Source: Salinivibrio siamensis (GTDB taxonomy: Bacteria; Pseudomonadota; Gammaproteobacteria; Enterobacterales; Vibrionaceae). Taken from it: 38,076 nt of DNA. The notes under the pieces are model-generated. The model had not been told where the DNA came from and made no database searches. It saw only the letters and a list, made by a program, of their open reading frames with translations. Position numbers and translations under genes: made by a program. Shown here piece by piece: positions 25,639-33,218 of the stretch. The first letter of the stretch is position 1; each line of letters begins with the position of its first letter. The stretch lies in assembly GCF_001996005.1 (NCBI RefSeq), contig NZ_MUFB01000013.1, positions 4,228 to 42,303 on the forward strand, written 5' to 3'.

Positions 25639-25950
25639 TCACCAAGAAATAGGTTCGCCAGCGTGCTTGCTGCACTCTTGCTGAACTAAATCCATCAGGA
25701 TCAAGCCGGTTTTGCTGCAGGTCCACTCGCCGTCTTTGAGGGCGAAGTGGAACCCACCACTTTTTGACGCCACCCAAATTTCTTGCATGGGCTCTTGGCG
25801 ATTAATGATGATCTGGCTGCCATCATCGAACTCCAGCGTCATCACGTTGCCAACGCTCTCATAATCGATGTCGGCGCCTGAGTCATCGATACCTTCTTCA
25901 ATGGCCTGCATTTGTAAATCGACCAACTGATGATATTCCGTTGTGTTCAT
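25639..25950 (-). CDS. cyaY: Frataxin-like iron-binding protein CyaY
   Basis: This 103-aa protein is the bacterial frataxin. It has an acidic first helix (QAIEEGIDDSGADIDYESVGNV) with the Asp/Glu patch that binds iron. The beta-sheet core includes MTLEFDDGSQIIINRQEP and the conserved EIWVASKSGGFHF signature. CyaY modulates IscS-dependent Fe-S cluster assembly in the cytosol. The size is normal (about 105). It is convergent with cyaA and divergent from lptM-lysA, matching its place in E. coli and Vibrio. Confidence 0.96.
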   Translation of the reverse strand: MNTTEYHQLVDLQMQAIEEGIDDSGADIDYESVGNVMTLEFDDGSQIIINRQEPMQEIWVASKSGGFHFALKDGEWTCSKTGLILMDLVQQECSKHAGEPISW

Positions 25951-26027
25951 CCCGTTACATCCTATTGCTTTTCATGGTTGTGATGCGATTATAGAGGGCA
26001 TTGACTCGATAATCACTGGCATTCACT

Positions 26028-26138
26028 ATGCGAAAACTCGTCATTTTACTGATGTTCACTGGCATCATGACACTGACCGGCTGTGGCCAACAAGGGCCCC
26101 TGTATTATCCGGACCAACAACCGACGCAAAATCAATAA
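26028..26138 (+). CDS. lptM: LptM lipoprotein (YifL family), 36 aa
   Basis: This is a very small gene before lysA. The translation starts MRKLVILLMFTGIMTLTGCG, a signal peptide with lipobox LTGC and lipidated cysteine C19. The short mature tail starts CGQQGPLYYP, the conserved N-terminal motif of LptM. LptM (formerly YifL) is an outer-membrane lipoprotein that helps mature the disulfides of LptD in the LPS translocon. The mature protein is only 18 residues, much shorter than the E. coli one (67 aa precursor), which suggests that the conserved CGxxGPLYxP head carries the function. It is 24 bp upstream of lysA on the same strand and probably in one operon with it. Confidence 0.88.
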   Translation: MRKLVILLMFTGIMTLTGCGQQGPLYYPDQQPTQNQ

Positions 26139-26162
26139 CCAACGACGACAGGGAAGAGCACC

Positions 26163-27416
26163 TTGGACTATTTCAATTATCAGGACGACGGCCAGCTGTG
26201 GGCTGAATCACTGCCCTTGACCCAACTGGCCCACGACCACGGCACGCCCTTGTACGTATACTCGCGTGCCACCTTTGAGCGCCATTGGCACGCGTTTGAT
26301 CGCGCCGTGGGCGACCACCCGCATTTGGTGTGTTATGCCGTTAAAGCGAACGCCAATATTGGCGTATTAAATGTGCTGGCACGCTTGGGCTCAGGGTTTG
26401 ATATTGTCTCTCAAGGTGAGCTTGAGCGCGTGCTCGTCGCCGGTGGTGATCCCGCGAAAGTGGTGTTTTCTGGCGTGGGCAAAACGGCCGCAGAGATGCG
26501 TCGTGCGCTGGAAGTAGGCATCAAGTGCTTCAACGTGGAATCACACTCTGAACTCGATCGCTTAAACCAAGTGGCGGGCGAGTTGGGTGTGCAAGCGCCG
26601 ATATCGCTGCGTATTAACCCCGATGTGGATGCCAATACTCACCCTTATATTTCTACCGGGTTGAAAGACAATAAGTTTGGCATTGCCTTTGATCAAGCGC
26701 TGACGAGCTTCCGTTATGCGGCCAGCTTGCCACACCTTAAAGTCGAAGGTATTGATTGCCATATCGGCTCGCAGTTAACCGAGCTAGCGCCTTTTATTGA
26801 ATCCACTGACCGTTTGCTGGCGCTGATTGATACTTTGGGCGATGAAGGCATTTCTATTCGCCATCTCGATGTGGGTGGCGGCTTAGGCGTGACCTACAGC
26901 GACGAGAAACCGCCGCAGCCATCGGAATATGCCAAAGCGCTGTTGGCGCGTTTGGACAATCATCGTCATCTTGAGCTGATTTTTGAGCCGGGCCGTGCGA
27001 TTGCTGCCAATGCAGGGGTGTTGCTGACCAAGGTCGAATTCCTCAAGCACAGTGAGCACAAAAACTTTGCCATTATCGATGCGGGGATGAACGACTTAAT
27101 TCGTCCGTCCCTGTATCAAGCCTATCAAGAGATCATCCCTGTGGTGCCGCGCGACGGTGAACCGCAAACCTATGATTTGGTTGGCCCGGTGTGTGAAACG
27201 GGTGACTACTTAGGTAAAAATCGCTCGCTGGTGTTAGAAGCAGGCGATTTGCTGGCGGTGCGCTCAGCCGGCGCGTATGGCTTTGTGATGGCGTCAAACT
27301 ATAACTCACGCTGCCGTCCTGCCGAAGTGATGGTCGATGGCGACCAGGTACATCTTGTGCGCGAGCGCGAGAACTTGGCGTCGTTATGGCAGCTTGAACA
27401 GCGCCTACCAGAATAA
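26163..27416 (+). CDS. lysA: Diaminopimelate decarboxylase
   Basis: This 417-aa PLP enzyme of alanine-racemase-like fold III makes the last step of lysine synthesis, converting meso-diaminopimelate to lysine. PLP-binding lysine K61 is in [14 protein letters not shown] (about 199-203) and GGGLGVTY bind phosphate, and the VCETGD cysteine (about 343) completes the active site across the dimer. It starts at TTG (26163), giving [15 protein letters not shown], with GGAAGAG just upstream; no ATG fits the conserved N-terminus. It lies between lptM and dapF (8 bp gap), so the last two diaminopimelate-lysine genes are adjacent. Confidence 0.96.
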   Translation: MDYFNYQDDGQLWAESLPLTQLAHDHGTPLYVYSRATFERHWHAFDRAVGDHPHLVCYAVKANANIGVLNVLARLGSGFDIVSQGELERVLVAGGDPAKVVFSGVGKTAAEMRRALEVGIKCFNVESHSELDRLNQVAGELGVQAPISLRINPDVDANTHPYISTGLKDNKFGIAFDQALTSFRYAASLPHLKVEGIDCHIGSQLTELAPFIESTDRLLALIDTLGDEGISIRHLDVGGGLGVTYSDEKPPQPSEYAKALLARLDNHRHLELIFEPGRAIAANAGVLLTKVEFLKHSEHKNFAIIDAGMNDLIRPSLYQAYQEIIPVVPRDGEPQTYDLVGPVCETGDYLGKNRSLVLEAGDLLAVRSAGAYGFVMASNYNSRCRPAEVMVDGDQVHLVRERENLASLWQLEQRLPE

Positions 27417-27424
27417 GGATTGGC

Positions 27425-28255
27425 ATGCAGGTACAGTTTGCAAAAATGCACGGGCTGGGCAACGACTTCATGGTGGTTGACTGTGTCACGCAAAACGCGT
27501 TCTTTTCGCCGGATCTGATTCGGCGTCTGGCTGATCGCCAGCGTGGCGTCGGGTTTGACCAGCTATTGGTCGTGGAGCCGCCTTACGATCCCGAGACGGA
27601 CTTCCACTACCGCATTTTTAACCCTGACGCATCGGAAGTCTCGCAATGCGGAAACGGTGCGCGCTGCTTTGCGCGCTTTGTGCGAATGAAAGGCCTGACT
27701 AATAAGCATCAGATCAGCGTGAGCACCCAAGCGGGTAAAGTGCTGCTGCACATTGAAAACGACAACCAGGTGCGCGTGAACATGGGCGAGCCGGTCTTCA
27801 CACCGGGGAAAATTCCGTTTCGTGCTAACTCACAAGAGAAAACCTACCTAATGCGGGTGGCAGAGCAGACCTTATTTGTTGGCGCCGTGAGCATGGGCAA
27901 CCCGCATGTGGTGACCGTGGTTGAGGATGTCGACCACGCCGACGTGGACACCTTGGGGCCGTTACTTGAAAGTCACGAACGCTTCCCTGAGCGGGTCAAT
28001 GCCGGCTTTATGCAGATCCTTTCCCGCAATGCGATTAAGCTTAGAGTGTACGAACGCGGTGCCGGCGAAACCCAAGCCTGTGGCAGTGGCGCGTGTGCCG
28101 CGGTTGCGGTCGGGATTATACAAGGCGTGCTTGATGAGCAAGTAACGGTGAGTTTACCCGGTGGAGATCTACGCATTCGCTGGCGCGGGCCGGGCCATCC
28201 CTTATCAATGACAGGCCCAGCGACACATGTATTTGATGGACAATTGCAATTATGA
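27425..28255 (+). CDS. dapF: Diaminopimelate epimerase
   Basis: This 276-aa PLP-independent epimerase interconverts LL- and meso-diaminopimelate for lysine and peptidoglycan. The two catalytic cysteines are C75 in SQCGNGARC and C219 in TQACGSGAC, on the two mirrored domains. The N-terminus [15 protein letters not shown] is canonical, and an AAGGA ribosome binding site precedes the ATG. It overlaps the DUF484 gene by 4 bases. Gene order lysA-dapF-DUF484-xerC-yigB is a well-conserved gammaproteobacterial block. Confidence 0.97.
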   Translation: MQVQFAKMHGLGNDFMVVDCVTQNAFFSPDLIRRLADRQRGVGFDQLLVVEPPYDPETDFHYRIFNPDASEVSQCGNGARCFARFVRMKGLTNKHQISVSTQAGKVLLHIENDNQVRVNMGEPVFTPGKIPFRANSQEKTYLMRVAEQTLFVGAVSMGNPHVVTVVEDVDHADVDTLGPLLESHERFPERVNAGFMQILSRNAIKLRVYERGAGETQACGSGACAAVAVGIIQGVLDEQVTVSLPGGDLRIRWRGPGHPLSMTGPATHVFDGQLQL

Positions 28256-28944
28256 ATGATGGGGTAGAAGCCTCGACTCTGGAAACCATGCCACTGAGCG
28301 ACGAGGCGGTGGCGGCGTATTTAAAAGACAATCCAGACTTTTTTACTCGTCACCGCGATTTGCTGACGCAGCTGACCGTGCCACACGGTGAGCAAGGCGC
28401 GGTATCGCTGGTGGAAATTCAACTTAAGCGCCTGCGTGAGCGGGTGGCGGAGTTGGAAGAAGACATTACCCAGCTGATGAGCCTGGGGGCGAAAAACGAT
28501 GCCCTTTTCCGTGCTTTTGCTGAAGCGCATCAGGCACTGTTGCGTGCTAACACGCCACAGTCGGTGCAAGCGGCGTTAACGGCACTTAGCGAGCAACTGC
28601 AACTCACCGTTAGCTTGCGGGTGTATGCGCCTATCGACGGGCTGCAGACCATGTCGCGTCAGGCGGTGGATCAATTAAAAAGCCATCATTTTGCTGGTCG
28701 TCGTTGCTATCTTGGGCGCTTACGCCGTGTGGATGCGGAAGCGGTGATGGCAACGCCACCGGAGCTAGGCTCTTTTGCGCTGGTACCGATTAAAGGGGAA
28801 GGCAAAGAGTGGGGACTGTTGAGCTTTGCGAGCGCAGATGGCGGGCACTTTCAGCCAGACATGGACACCCTTTTTATCGAACAGCTGGCCTCGCACTTGG
28901 CCATATTATGCAGCCAATGGGCGAAAAAGGGTGAGCGTCAGTGA
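28252..28944 (+). CDS. DUF484 family protein (YigA-like)
   Basis: This 230-aa cytoplasmic protein is of the DUF484/YigA family. A conserved N-terminal segment (about 18-50, [19 protein letters not shown]) is followed by a coiled-coil stretch (about 55-85, [20 protein letters not shown]). A GAF-like domain covers about 95-225, ending [16 protein letters not shown]. The molecular function is not established. It is always found next to xerC and dapF. It overlaps dapF at its start and xerC at its end by 4 bases each, which means coupled translation and suggests stoichiometric expression with the recombinase. Confidence 0.93.
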   Translation: MNDGVEASTLETMPLSDEAVAAYLKDNPDFFTRHRDLLTQLTVPHGEQGAVSLVEIQLKRLRERVAELEEDITQLMSLGAKNDALFRAFAEAHQALLRANTPQSVQAALTALSEQLQLTVSLRVYAPIDGLQTMSRQAVDQLKSHHFAGRRCYLGRLRRVDAEAVMATPPELGSFALVPIKGEGKEWGLLSFASADGGHFQPDMDTLFIEQLASHLAILCSQWAKKGERQ

Positions 28945-29912
28945 CAGCGGTAACGCCTGACCAAGCTGCTCCCCGTTCACTGACGGTCCCGCTCGACCGC
29001 TTTTATCAATATCAGCTCAGCGAACGGGGCCTTAGTGCCCATACGCAACGCAATTATCAGCGCCAGTTAGATAAGATTGTCGACTTTCTGACCGCGCGGG
29101 GTATCGCCCATTGGCAAGACGTGGATGCGGATTGGGTGCGACAAATTTCGAGCCAAGCCAAACGCGATGGCCTTAAACCGGGCAGTATTGCGTTGCGGCT
29201 GTCCGCACTGCGCAGCTTTTTCGACTACCTCGTTCTCACCGAGCAGCTCGCGGCTAATCCGGCCAAAGGGGTCGCCGCGCCTAAGCAAGGGCGTCAGTTG
29301 CCGAAAAACCTTGATGTGGATGAAATGAATCAACTGCTCGAGGTGGATCAAGACGACCCGCTGTCGGTGCGTGATCGGGCGATGATGGAGCTGATGTATG
29401 GCGCAGGATTGCGTTTAGCCGAGCTGGTTGATTTAAACGTGCGTGATGTCTCGGTACGTAAAGGGGATTTGCGTGTCACCGGTAAAGGGGAAAAAGAGCG
29501 CATCGTGCCTTTTTCCGGCATGGCCAAAACCTGGGTAATGAACTGGCTGAAAGTGCGTAACCAGCTCCTCAAAGGGCCAGAAGAGGCGCTATTTATCTCT
29601 AAACTTGGCCAGCGAATTTCGCACCGTAGCGTGCAAAAACGTATGGCGGAGTGGGGACAAAAGCAGGCGGTGAATAGCCACATTAATCCTCACAAACTGC
29701 GTCATAGTTTTGCCACTCACATGCTGGAGTCGTCCGGGGATTTGCGCGCAGTGCAAGAGCTTCTCGGCCATGCCGATTTAAGTACCACACAAATCTATAC
29801 CCATTTGGACTTTCAACACTTGGCGAAAGTGTATGACGCGGCGCATCCCCGTGCCCGCAGCACAGAGGCTAGCAAACCTCGTGCAGGTAAAAAAAACAAC
29901 TCGGAGTCGTGA
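28941..29912 (+). CDS. xerC: Site-specific tyrosine recombinase XerC
   Basis: This 323-aa recombinase acts with XerD at dif to resolve chromosome dimers. The N-terminal SAM-like core-binding domain covers about 15-105 and the catalytic domain about 125-305. Catalytic residues visible are R158 (GAGLRLAEL), K182 (GKGEKER), H251 and R254 ([10 protein letters not shown]), H277 (LGHADLS) and nucleophile Y286 (TQIYTH). The GTG start at 28941 overlaps the DUF484 stop. The C-terminal tail after about 305 is basic and not conserved. The gene lies inside the dapF block, not beside an integrated element, so it is the housekeeping recombinase and not a phage integrase. Confidence 0.96.
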   Translation: MTAVTPDQAAPRSLTVPLDRFYQYQLSERGLSAHTQRNYQRQLDKIVDFLTARGIAHWQDVDADWVRQISSQAKRDGLKPGSIALRLSALRSFFDYLVLTEQLAANPAKGVAAPKQGRQLPKNLDVDEMNQLLEVDQDDPLSVRDRAMMELMYGAGLRLAELVDLNVRDVSVRKGDLRVTGKGEKERIVPFSGMAKTWVMNWLKVRNQLLKGPEEALFISKLGQRISHRSVQKRMAEWGQKQAVNSHINPHKLRHSFATHMLESSGDLRAVQELLGHADLSTTQIYTHLDFQHLAKVYDAAHPRARSTEASKPRAGKKNNSES

Positions 29913-29913
29913 T

Positions 29914-30642
29914 ATGAAATTTTATCGTCGCTTAAACGCGTTTGATGCGGTGAGTTTTGACTTGGATGATACCTTGTACGATAACTGGCCGGTGATCGCA
30001 CGTGCGGAGGCGGCGCTAAACGACTACTTGGGCGAGCACTGCCCGCCGCTCGCCGCGCTTGATAAAGCGACCCTTGCGGGATTTCGCCGCCAAGCCCGTG
30101 ATGAGAACCCTGCCCAACGCTTTGATGTTACCGCGATGCGGGTTGCCCAGCTGACGCTTGCCGGTGAACATGTTGGTTTAACCGCGGAGAAGGCGCGCGC
30201 ACAAGCCCAAGCGGCGACCACCCTCTTTTGCGGATATCGCAGTGATTTTACCCCGCCGGCGCAAAGTTTGGCTTACTTAAAAGCCTGGTCCGAGAAACTG
30301 CCATTGGTGGCCATCACCAACGGTAACGTCGACACCGATGCGATTGGCCTGACGCCGTTTTTCCAGCATATTTTCCGTGCCGGTGAACACGGGGCGGCCA
30401 AGCCGAGTCCAGAGATGTTTGATAAAGCTGCGCAGGCCTTAGGCATCGCCCCGGCGCGTATTTTACATGTGGGCGATCACTTAAGTTCGGATGTAGCTGG
30501 CGCGCGCCAAGCGGGCATGCAAGCATGTTGGATCCGCCCAGAGCGCCAATCCCCCATGATGCATAAAGGACGCACCTTACCGGATGTGGCGATCGACGAT
30601 TTATCTGAGCTCGATACCCTTATTCAGCAACGGCACCGCTAA
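29914..30642 (+). CDS. yigB: HAD-superfamily phosphatase YigB (FMN phosphatase)
   Basis: This 242-aa cytosolic phosphatase has HAD motif I FDLDDT with nucleophile D16 and acid D18. Motif II lies in LVAITNGN, the motif III lysine is in GAAKPSPEMF and motif IV is in HVGDHLSSDVAGARQAG. The E. coli orthologue YigB dephosphorylates FMN in riboflavin metabolism. The frame is open further upstream inside xerC (from 29833), but the start at 29914 gives the family N-terminus MKFYRRLNAFDAVSFD and has GGAG upstream. It follows xerC by 1 base. Its stop codon overlaps the stop of the convergent DoxX gene inside a hairpin. Confidence 0.94.
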   Translation: MKFYRRLNAFDAVSFDLDDTLYDNWPVIARAEAALNDYLGEHCPPLAALDKATLAGFRRQARDENPAQRFDVTAMRVAQLTLAGEHVGLTAEKARAQAQAATTLFCGYRSDFTPPAQSLAYLKAWSEKLPLVAITNGNVDTDAIGLTPFFQHIFRAGEHGAAKPSPEMFDKAAQALGIAPARILHVGDHLSSDVAGARQAGMQACWIRPERQSPMMHKGRTLPDVAIDDLSELDTLIQQRHR

Positions 30643-30651
30643 TGGGTGCCG
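30631..30651. terminator. Hairpin spanning the overlapping stop codons of yigB and the buf operon
   Basis: CGGCACC (30631-30637) pairs perfectly with GGTGCCG (30645-30651). The loop holds CTAA (30639-30642), which encodes TAG of the minus-strand gene and TAA of yigB. No T tract is visible. It may act as a two-way stop or 3'-end protector for two converging transcripts. Confidence 0.6.
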
Positions 30652-31082
30652 CTTGGTTTGCGGGCTAGCCAGTTATCGAGGTTAAGCCACCCCGGCCCCC
30701 ACACACTGACCACCAACAAGATCACGCCCCACATTATGTGGTCATCATAGCCACGCTCCCATAGCAGTGGATAGGAGGCGACCGCGACGATGTTGAACAC
30801 AAATAACGCCAACGTCATTGGCCGTGCGAGCAGGCCCAAAGCAACAAATATCGGCAAAATCAGCTCCGCCGCGGTCCCTAAATAAGCGGCCAGCTGCCAC
30901 GGCAGCAACGGCACTTGATACTCATACTCGAACAGGTATAGGGTGCTGTCCCAATTTTGGTATTTGATCAGCCCGGATTGAAAAAAAATCCACGCTACAT
31001 AGACGCGACCCACCAGAAGAAGTAGCGGTTGCAGTGGGGTAAGCGCGCGGGCGAAGGTGTGATTGATTGTGGTTAGCCACAT
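30639..31082 (-). CDS. bufD: DoxX-family membrane protein of the bufferin operon
   Basis: This 147-aa integral membrane protein has four predicted TM helices (about 17-37, 62-80, 86-106, 115-133). It shows the DoxX hallmark GRVYVAWIFFQSGLIKYQNW near residues 25-44 and AELILPIFVALGLLARP. DoxX proteins often accompany DUF692/DUF2282 loci and have been named BufD in bufferin operons. The role is unknown; an electron-transfer or membrane redox function has been suggested for the family. It is the last gene of the four-gene operon, 3 bp after the DUF2063 gene, and its stop overlaps that of convergent yigB. Confidence 0.85.
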   Translation of the reverse strand: MWLTTINHTFARALTPLQPLLLLVGRVYVAWIFFQSGLIKYQNWDSTLYLFEYEYQVPLLPWQLAAYLGTAAELILPIFVALGLLARPMTLALFVFNIVAVASYPLLWERGYDDHIMWGVILLVVSVWGPGWLNLDNWLARKPSGTH

Positions 31083-31085
31083 GGC

Positions 31086-31826
31086 TTACTCCTTAGCATT
31101 GCAGGCAGTCGTTGGGGTGGTAAATGCATTCATGGCCGCGAGCTCAGACACACACGCCAGTTGCGTCTCTGACAGGGCGCCTAATGGAGTGTGTGGGCAG
31201 GCGTTGAGCACACTGACATGATGGGTATTGAGCGCGTACCAATGCACCTTGTCTTGGTTAGCAACCAGTAATAAAGCTTGCGGCTTCTCGACCACCAAGC
31301 CTTCGAACTGCTCCGTGGCGATCGCTTGCCACACGTCACTGACTGCGTAGTCGCTTTCAAATAGACGCGCTTGATGGTTGAGCGGTAAACAAACCTGCGC
31401 TTGTTGCTCAGGGCTTAGCGACGCGAGCGCGCTGCCTTCAAACGCCGGAGAGGGAGGGGTGAGAGTGAGCACCACTTGCGCCCACTCAAAACGGGCAAGT
31501 TCGGCGCAACAAGGCACGGGCTCGATAATATTGGGCAGGGCGCGCAAGGTCGCATCGAACTGTGCGCCATAGTCTTCCATCACCCCGGTTTGCGGGGGAT
31601 GCACCATCGCATGATGACGCGCTACCGCATCAAAACACGCCTCACCCAGTAGTGCACAGGTCTTGGGATACACGCATTTTAGCGTGTCAGTGAGGGTGAC
31701 CACATAATGGTTGCGATAAATCTGCAATCGCTTGTCAGCGGCAACGCGACCATCTTTTATCGGCAGCGGCTGAGGGTCATCTCGCAATGTGGCAGCAAAG
31801 GCCTGCTGCAAGGTTGCCAGCGTCAT
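31086..31826 (-). CDS. bufC: DUF2063 partner protein BufC
   Basis: This 246-aa protein has the DUF2063 domain in its N-terminal part (about 4-95: LATLQQAFAATLRD, RLQIYRNHYVVTLTDTLKCVYPKTCALLGEACFDAVAR). A less conserved C-terminal domain follows. DUF2063 proteins are the standard partners of DUF692 (MNIO) enzymes and are thought to recruit the precursor peptide to the enzyme. Its ATG overlaps the DUF692 stop by 4 bases, so the two proteins are probably made in equal amounts and form a complex. The length is normal for bufferin-type BufC. Confidence 0.9.
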   Translation of the reverse strand: MTLATLQQAFAATLRDDPQPLPIKDGRVAADKRLQIYRNHYVVTLTDTLKCVYPKTCALLGEACFDAVARHHAMVHPPQTGVMEDYGAQFDATLRALPNIIEPVPCCAELARFEWAQVVLTLTPPSPAFEGSALASLSPEQQAQVCLPLNHQARLFESDYAVSDVWQAIATEQFEGLVVEKPQALLLVANQDKVHWYALNTHHVSVLNACPHTPLGALSETQLACVSELAAMNAFTTPTTACNAKE

Positions 31827-32662
31827 ACCGCCTCCTTATGTCGAGCCAGTCGGTGGTGGGCTTTGGCCGCTTCTGCTAACAATCGCTCGGGTGCGGGCAA
31901 GTCGCTATCCCACTCAATGAGGGTGTGGCGAGGGCCGTGGCGGTCAATCCACTGTTGATAGAGCGTCCATACTGCCTCGCTAACCGGCTGGTTATGGGTG
32001 TCTATCCAAATTTCTCCTGCGGGGGTGTGTTTGACGGTAAACCCAGCAAGGTGAATTTCTTTCACCGCATGGGCGGGAATCGCGTCAAGGTAGGTGCTGG
32101 CGATGAAATCATGGTTAAACGCGCTGACATGAACGTTATTTAAATCGAGCAGTAAATCGCAGCCCGTGCGAGCGTGTACTTCGGCGAGAAAGTCCCATTC
32201 GTGGTAGTCACCCTGAGCAAAGCTTAAATAGCTCGATGGGTTCTCAATCAGCAGAGGACGCTGCAGCGCGTCTTGAACCTGTTGCACATTGGTGCAAAAC
32301 ACCCGCAATGCCTGCTCGGTGTAAGGGAGGGGGAGTAAATCGTGAAAGTGCTGCCCGTCTATCCGGCTCCAACTTAAATGGTCAGACACAAACAGTGGCT
32401 CGACGTGTTTGACCAGTGTACACAATTTGTCTAAATGTGCCCGATCAAGCGGCTCGTCGCTCCCCAGCGACAGCCCCACGCCATGACAGCTGATGGCGTA
32501 ATCCTCACGTAACCGCATCAGGGTTGAGAAGGCAGGACGGTGGGGACGGAAATAGTTTTCACTGTGAATTTCTAACCAGCCAAGCTTTGGGCGATATTGG
32601 TCGAAGTAGGCGAGATGTGGTTGTCTGAGCCCCACGCCGGTCAAAACGGTTGCCTCATCCAT
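31823..32662 (-). CDS. bufB: DUF692 (MNIO) peptide-modifying enzyme BufB
   Basis: This 279-aa TIM-barrel enzyme belongs to the multinuclear non-haem iron-dependent oxidative enzymes. Likely iron ligands are visible in the conserved motifs: EIHSENYF (about 31-38), SCHGVGLSLG, VSDHLSW, LLLDLNNVHVSA, EIHLAGF, WIDTHNQPV and LIEWDSDLP, which supply the His, Asp, Glu and Asn residues expected of the family. MNIOs oxidise cysteines of ribosomally made peptides; bufferin BufB enzymes are reported to turn cysteines of the BufA peptide into thiooxazoles. The substrate is presumably the four-cysteine peptide encoded 54 bp upstream. The GGAG ribosome binding site is good, and a hairpin lies in the gap to bufA. 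Confidence 0.92.
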   Translation of the reverse strand: MDEATVLTGVGLRQPHLAYFDQYRPKLGWLEIHSENYFRPHRPAFSTLMRLREDYAISCHGVGLSLGSDEPLDRAHLDKLCTLVKHVEPLFVSDHLSWSRIDGQHFHDLLPLPYTEQALRVFCTNVQQVQDALQRPLLIENPSSYLSFAQGDYHEWDFLAEVHARTGCDLLLDLNNVHVSAFNHDFIASTYLDAIPAHAVKEIHLAGFTVKHTPAGEIWIDTHNQPVSEAVWTLYQQWIDRHGPRHTLIEWDSDLPAPERLLAEAAKAHHRLARHKEAV

Positions 32663-32689
32663 GGTTGCTCCTTGTGGTCAAATGACAAA

Positions 32690-32708
32690 GCCCGGGGTTA
32701 GCCCGGGC
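32690..32708 (-). terminator. Attenuator-like hairpin between bufA and bufB
   Basis: On the minus strand GCCCGGG (plus 32702-32708) pairs perfectly with CCCGGGC (plus 32690-32696) across a 5-base loop, followed by CTTTGTCATTT, a poor T tract. It lies 8 bases after the bufA stop and could lower transcription into bufBCD, giving more peptide than enzyme. Confidence 0.6.
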
Positions 32709-32716
32709 GCGCCATA

Positions 32717-32980
32717 TCACGATGACGAGGTACTGCCGCCGGCTAAGCGATCGCACAAGCCTTTTGGTACCATCACAAACGCATCTTTTTGGCCGTCTTC
32801 GGTGGAGGTGCCCGCGCAGGAGCTGGTGTTGGTGGCGCAGTCATTTTGTCCGGCTTTGGCGACGCCATAGCATTTTTCTTTTTCTGCCGCATGGGCCGGT
32901 GCGCTAGTGAGTGTGGTCGCGCCTACGGCCAGCAATCCTGTCACAGCGGCGGCAACCGCTAGGTTAGTATGTTTCATCAT
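32717..32980 (-). CDS. bufA: Bufferin precursor peptide BufA (DUF2282), secreted, four cysteines
   Basis: This 87-aa DUF2282 protein has a long Sec signal peptide (about 1-31, cleavage after PAHA). The mature part of about 56 residues has exactly four cysteines: C37 ([13 protein letters not shown]), C48, C55 (SSCAGTS) and C76 (VPKGLC). The [13 protein letters not shown], SCAGTS and DAFVxVPKGLC motifs define bufferin-1 type precursors. Bufferins are exported RiPPs that bind copper in the periplasm, with the two central cysteines reported as the modified pair. The C-terminus ends in an unusual GGSTSSS tail. ATG at 32980 and 32977 are both possible, with AGAGGA just upstream. A possible promoter (TTGCGC, 18 bases, TTTATA on the minus strand) lies upstream. 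It is the first gene of bufABCD. Confidence 0.9.
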   Translation of the reverse strand: MMKHTNLAVAAAVTGLLAVGATTLTSAPAHAAEKEKCYGVAKAGQNDCATNTSSCAGTSTEDGQKDAFVMVPKGLCDRLAGGSTSSS

Positions 32981-33167
32981 GCTTCCTCTTCTTGTTCCGT
33001 GTTGGTGTTATCAGCCCACTGATTGGTGGTGGGCATATAAACCAAGATAGGAAAACACTGCGCAATCTTTCACCACTTAAGCGATTTTTTGCGTGCTGGT
33101 GGCTAACCTGCTGAATTATTGTTTAAAAAAGTTGCGTCGGGATCGGGCGCGCAATTTAGTGGCGAGC

Positions 33168-33201
33168 TGGTATAATCGCTAACCAGTGTATAAATACCCA
33201 G
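33168..33201 (+). promoter_or_regulatory. uvrD promoter (extended -10) with LexA-like box
   Basis: TGGTATAAT (33168-33176) is a perfect -10 with the extended TGn element. Downstream, bases 33186-33201 (GTGTATAAATACCCAG) match my recollection of the E. coli uvrD LexA box at 14 of 16 positions. The box would cover the start of transcription, as needed for SOS repression. A recognisable -35 is lacking. Confidence 0.6.
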
Positions 33202-33218
33202 TAAAATGGCAGGTGGCG

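Noticed and set aside
28941-29912. Phage or island integrase
   Set aside because: The tyrosine recombinase is housekeeping XerC, embedded in the dapF block with no att-like repeats or phage genes.
33186-33218. GTG start for uvrD
   Set aside because: It lies inside the LexA-like box and adds 11 residues absent from the family.
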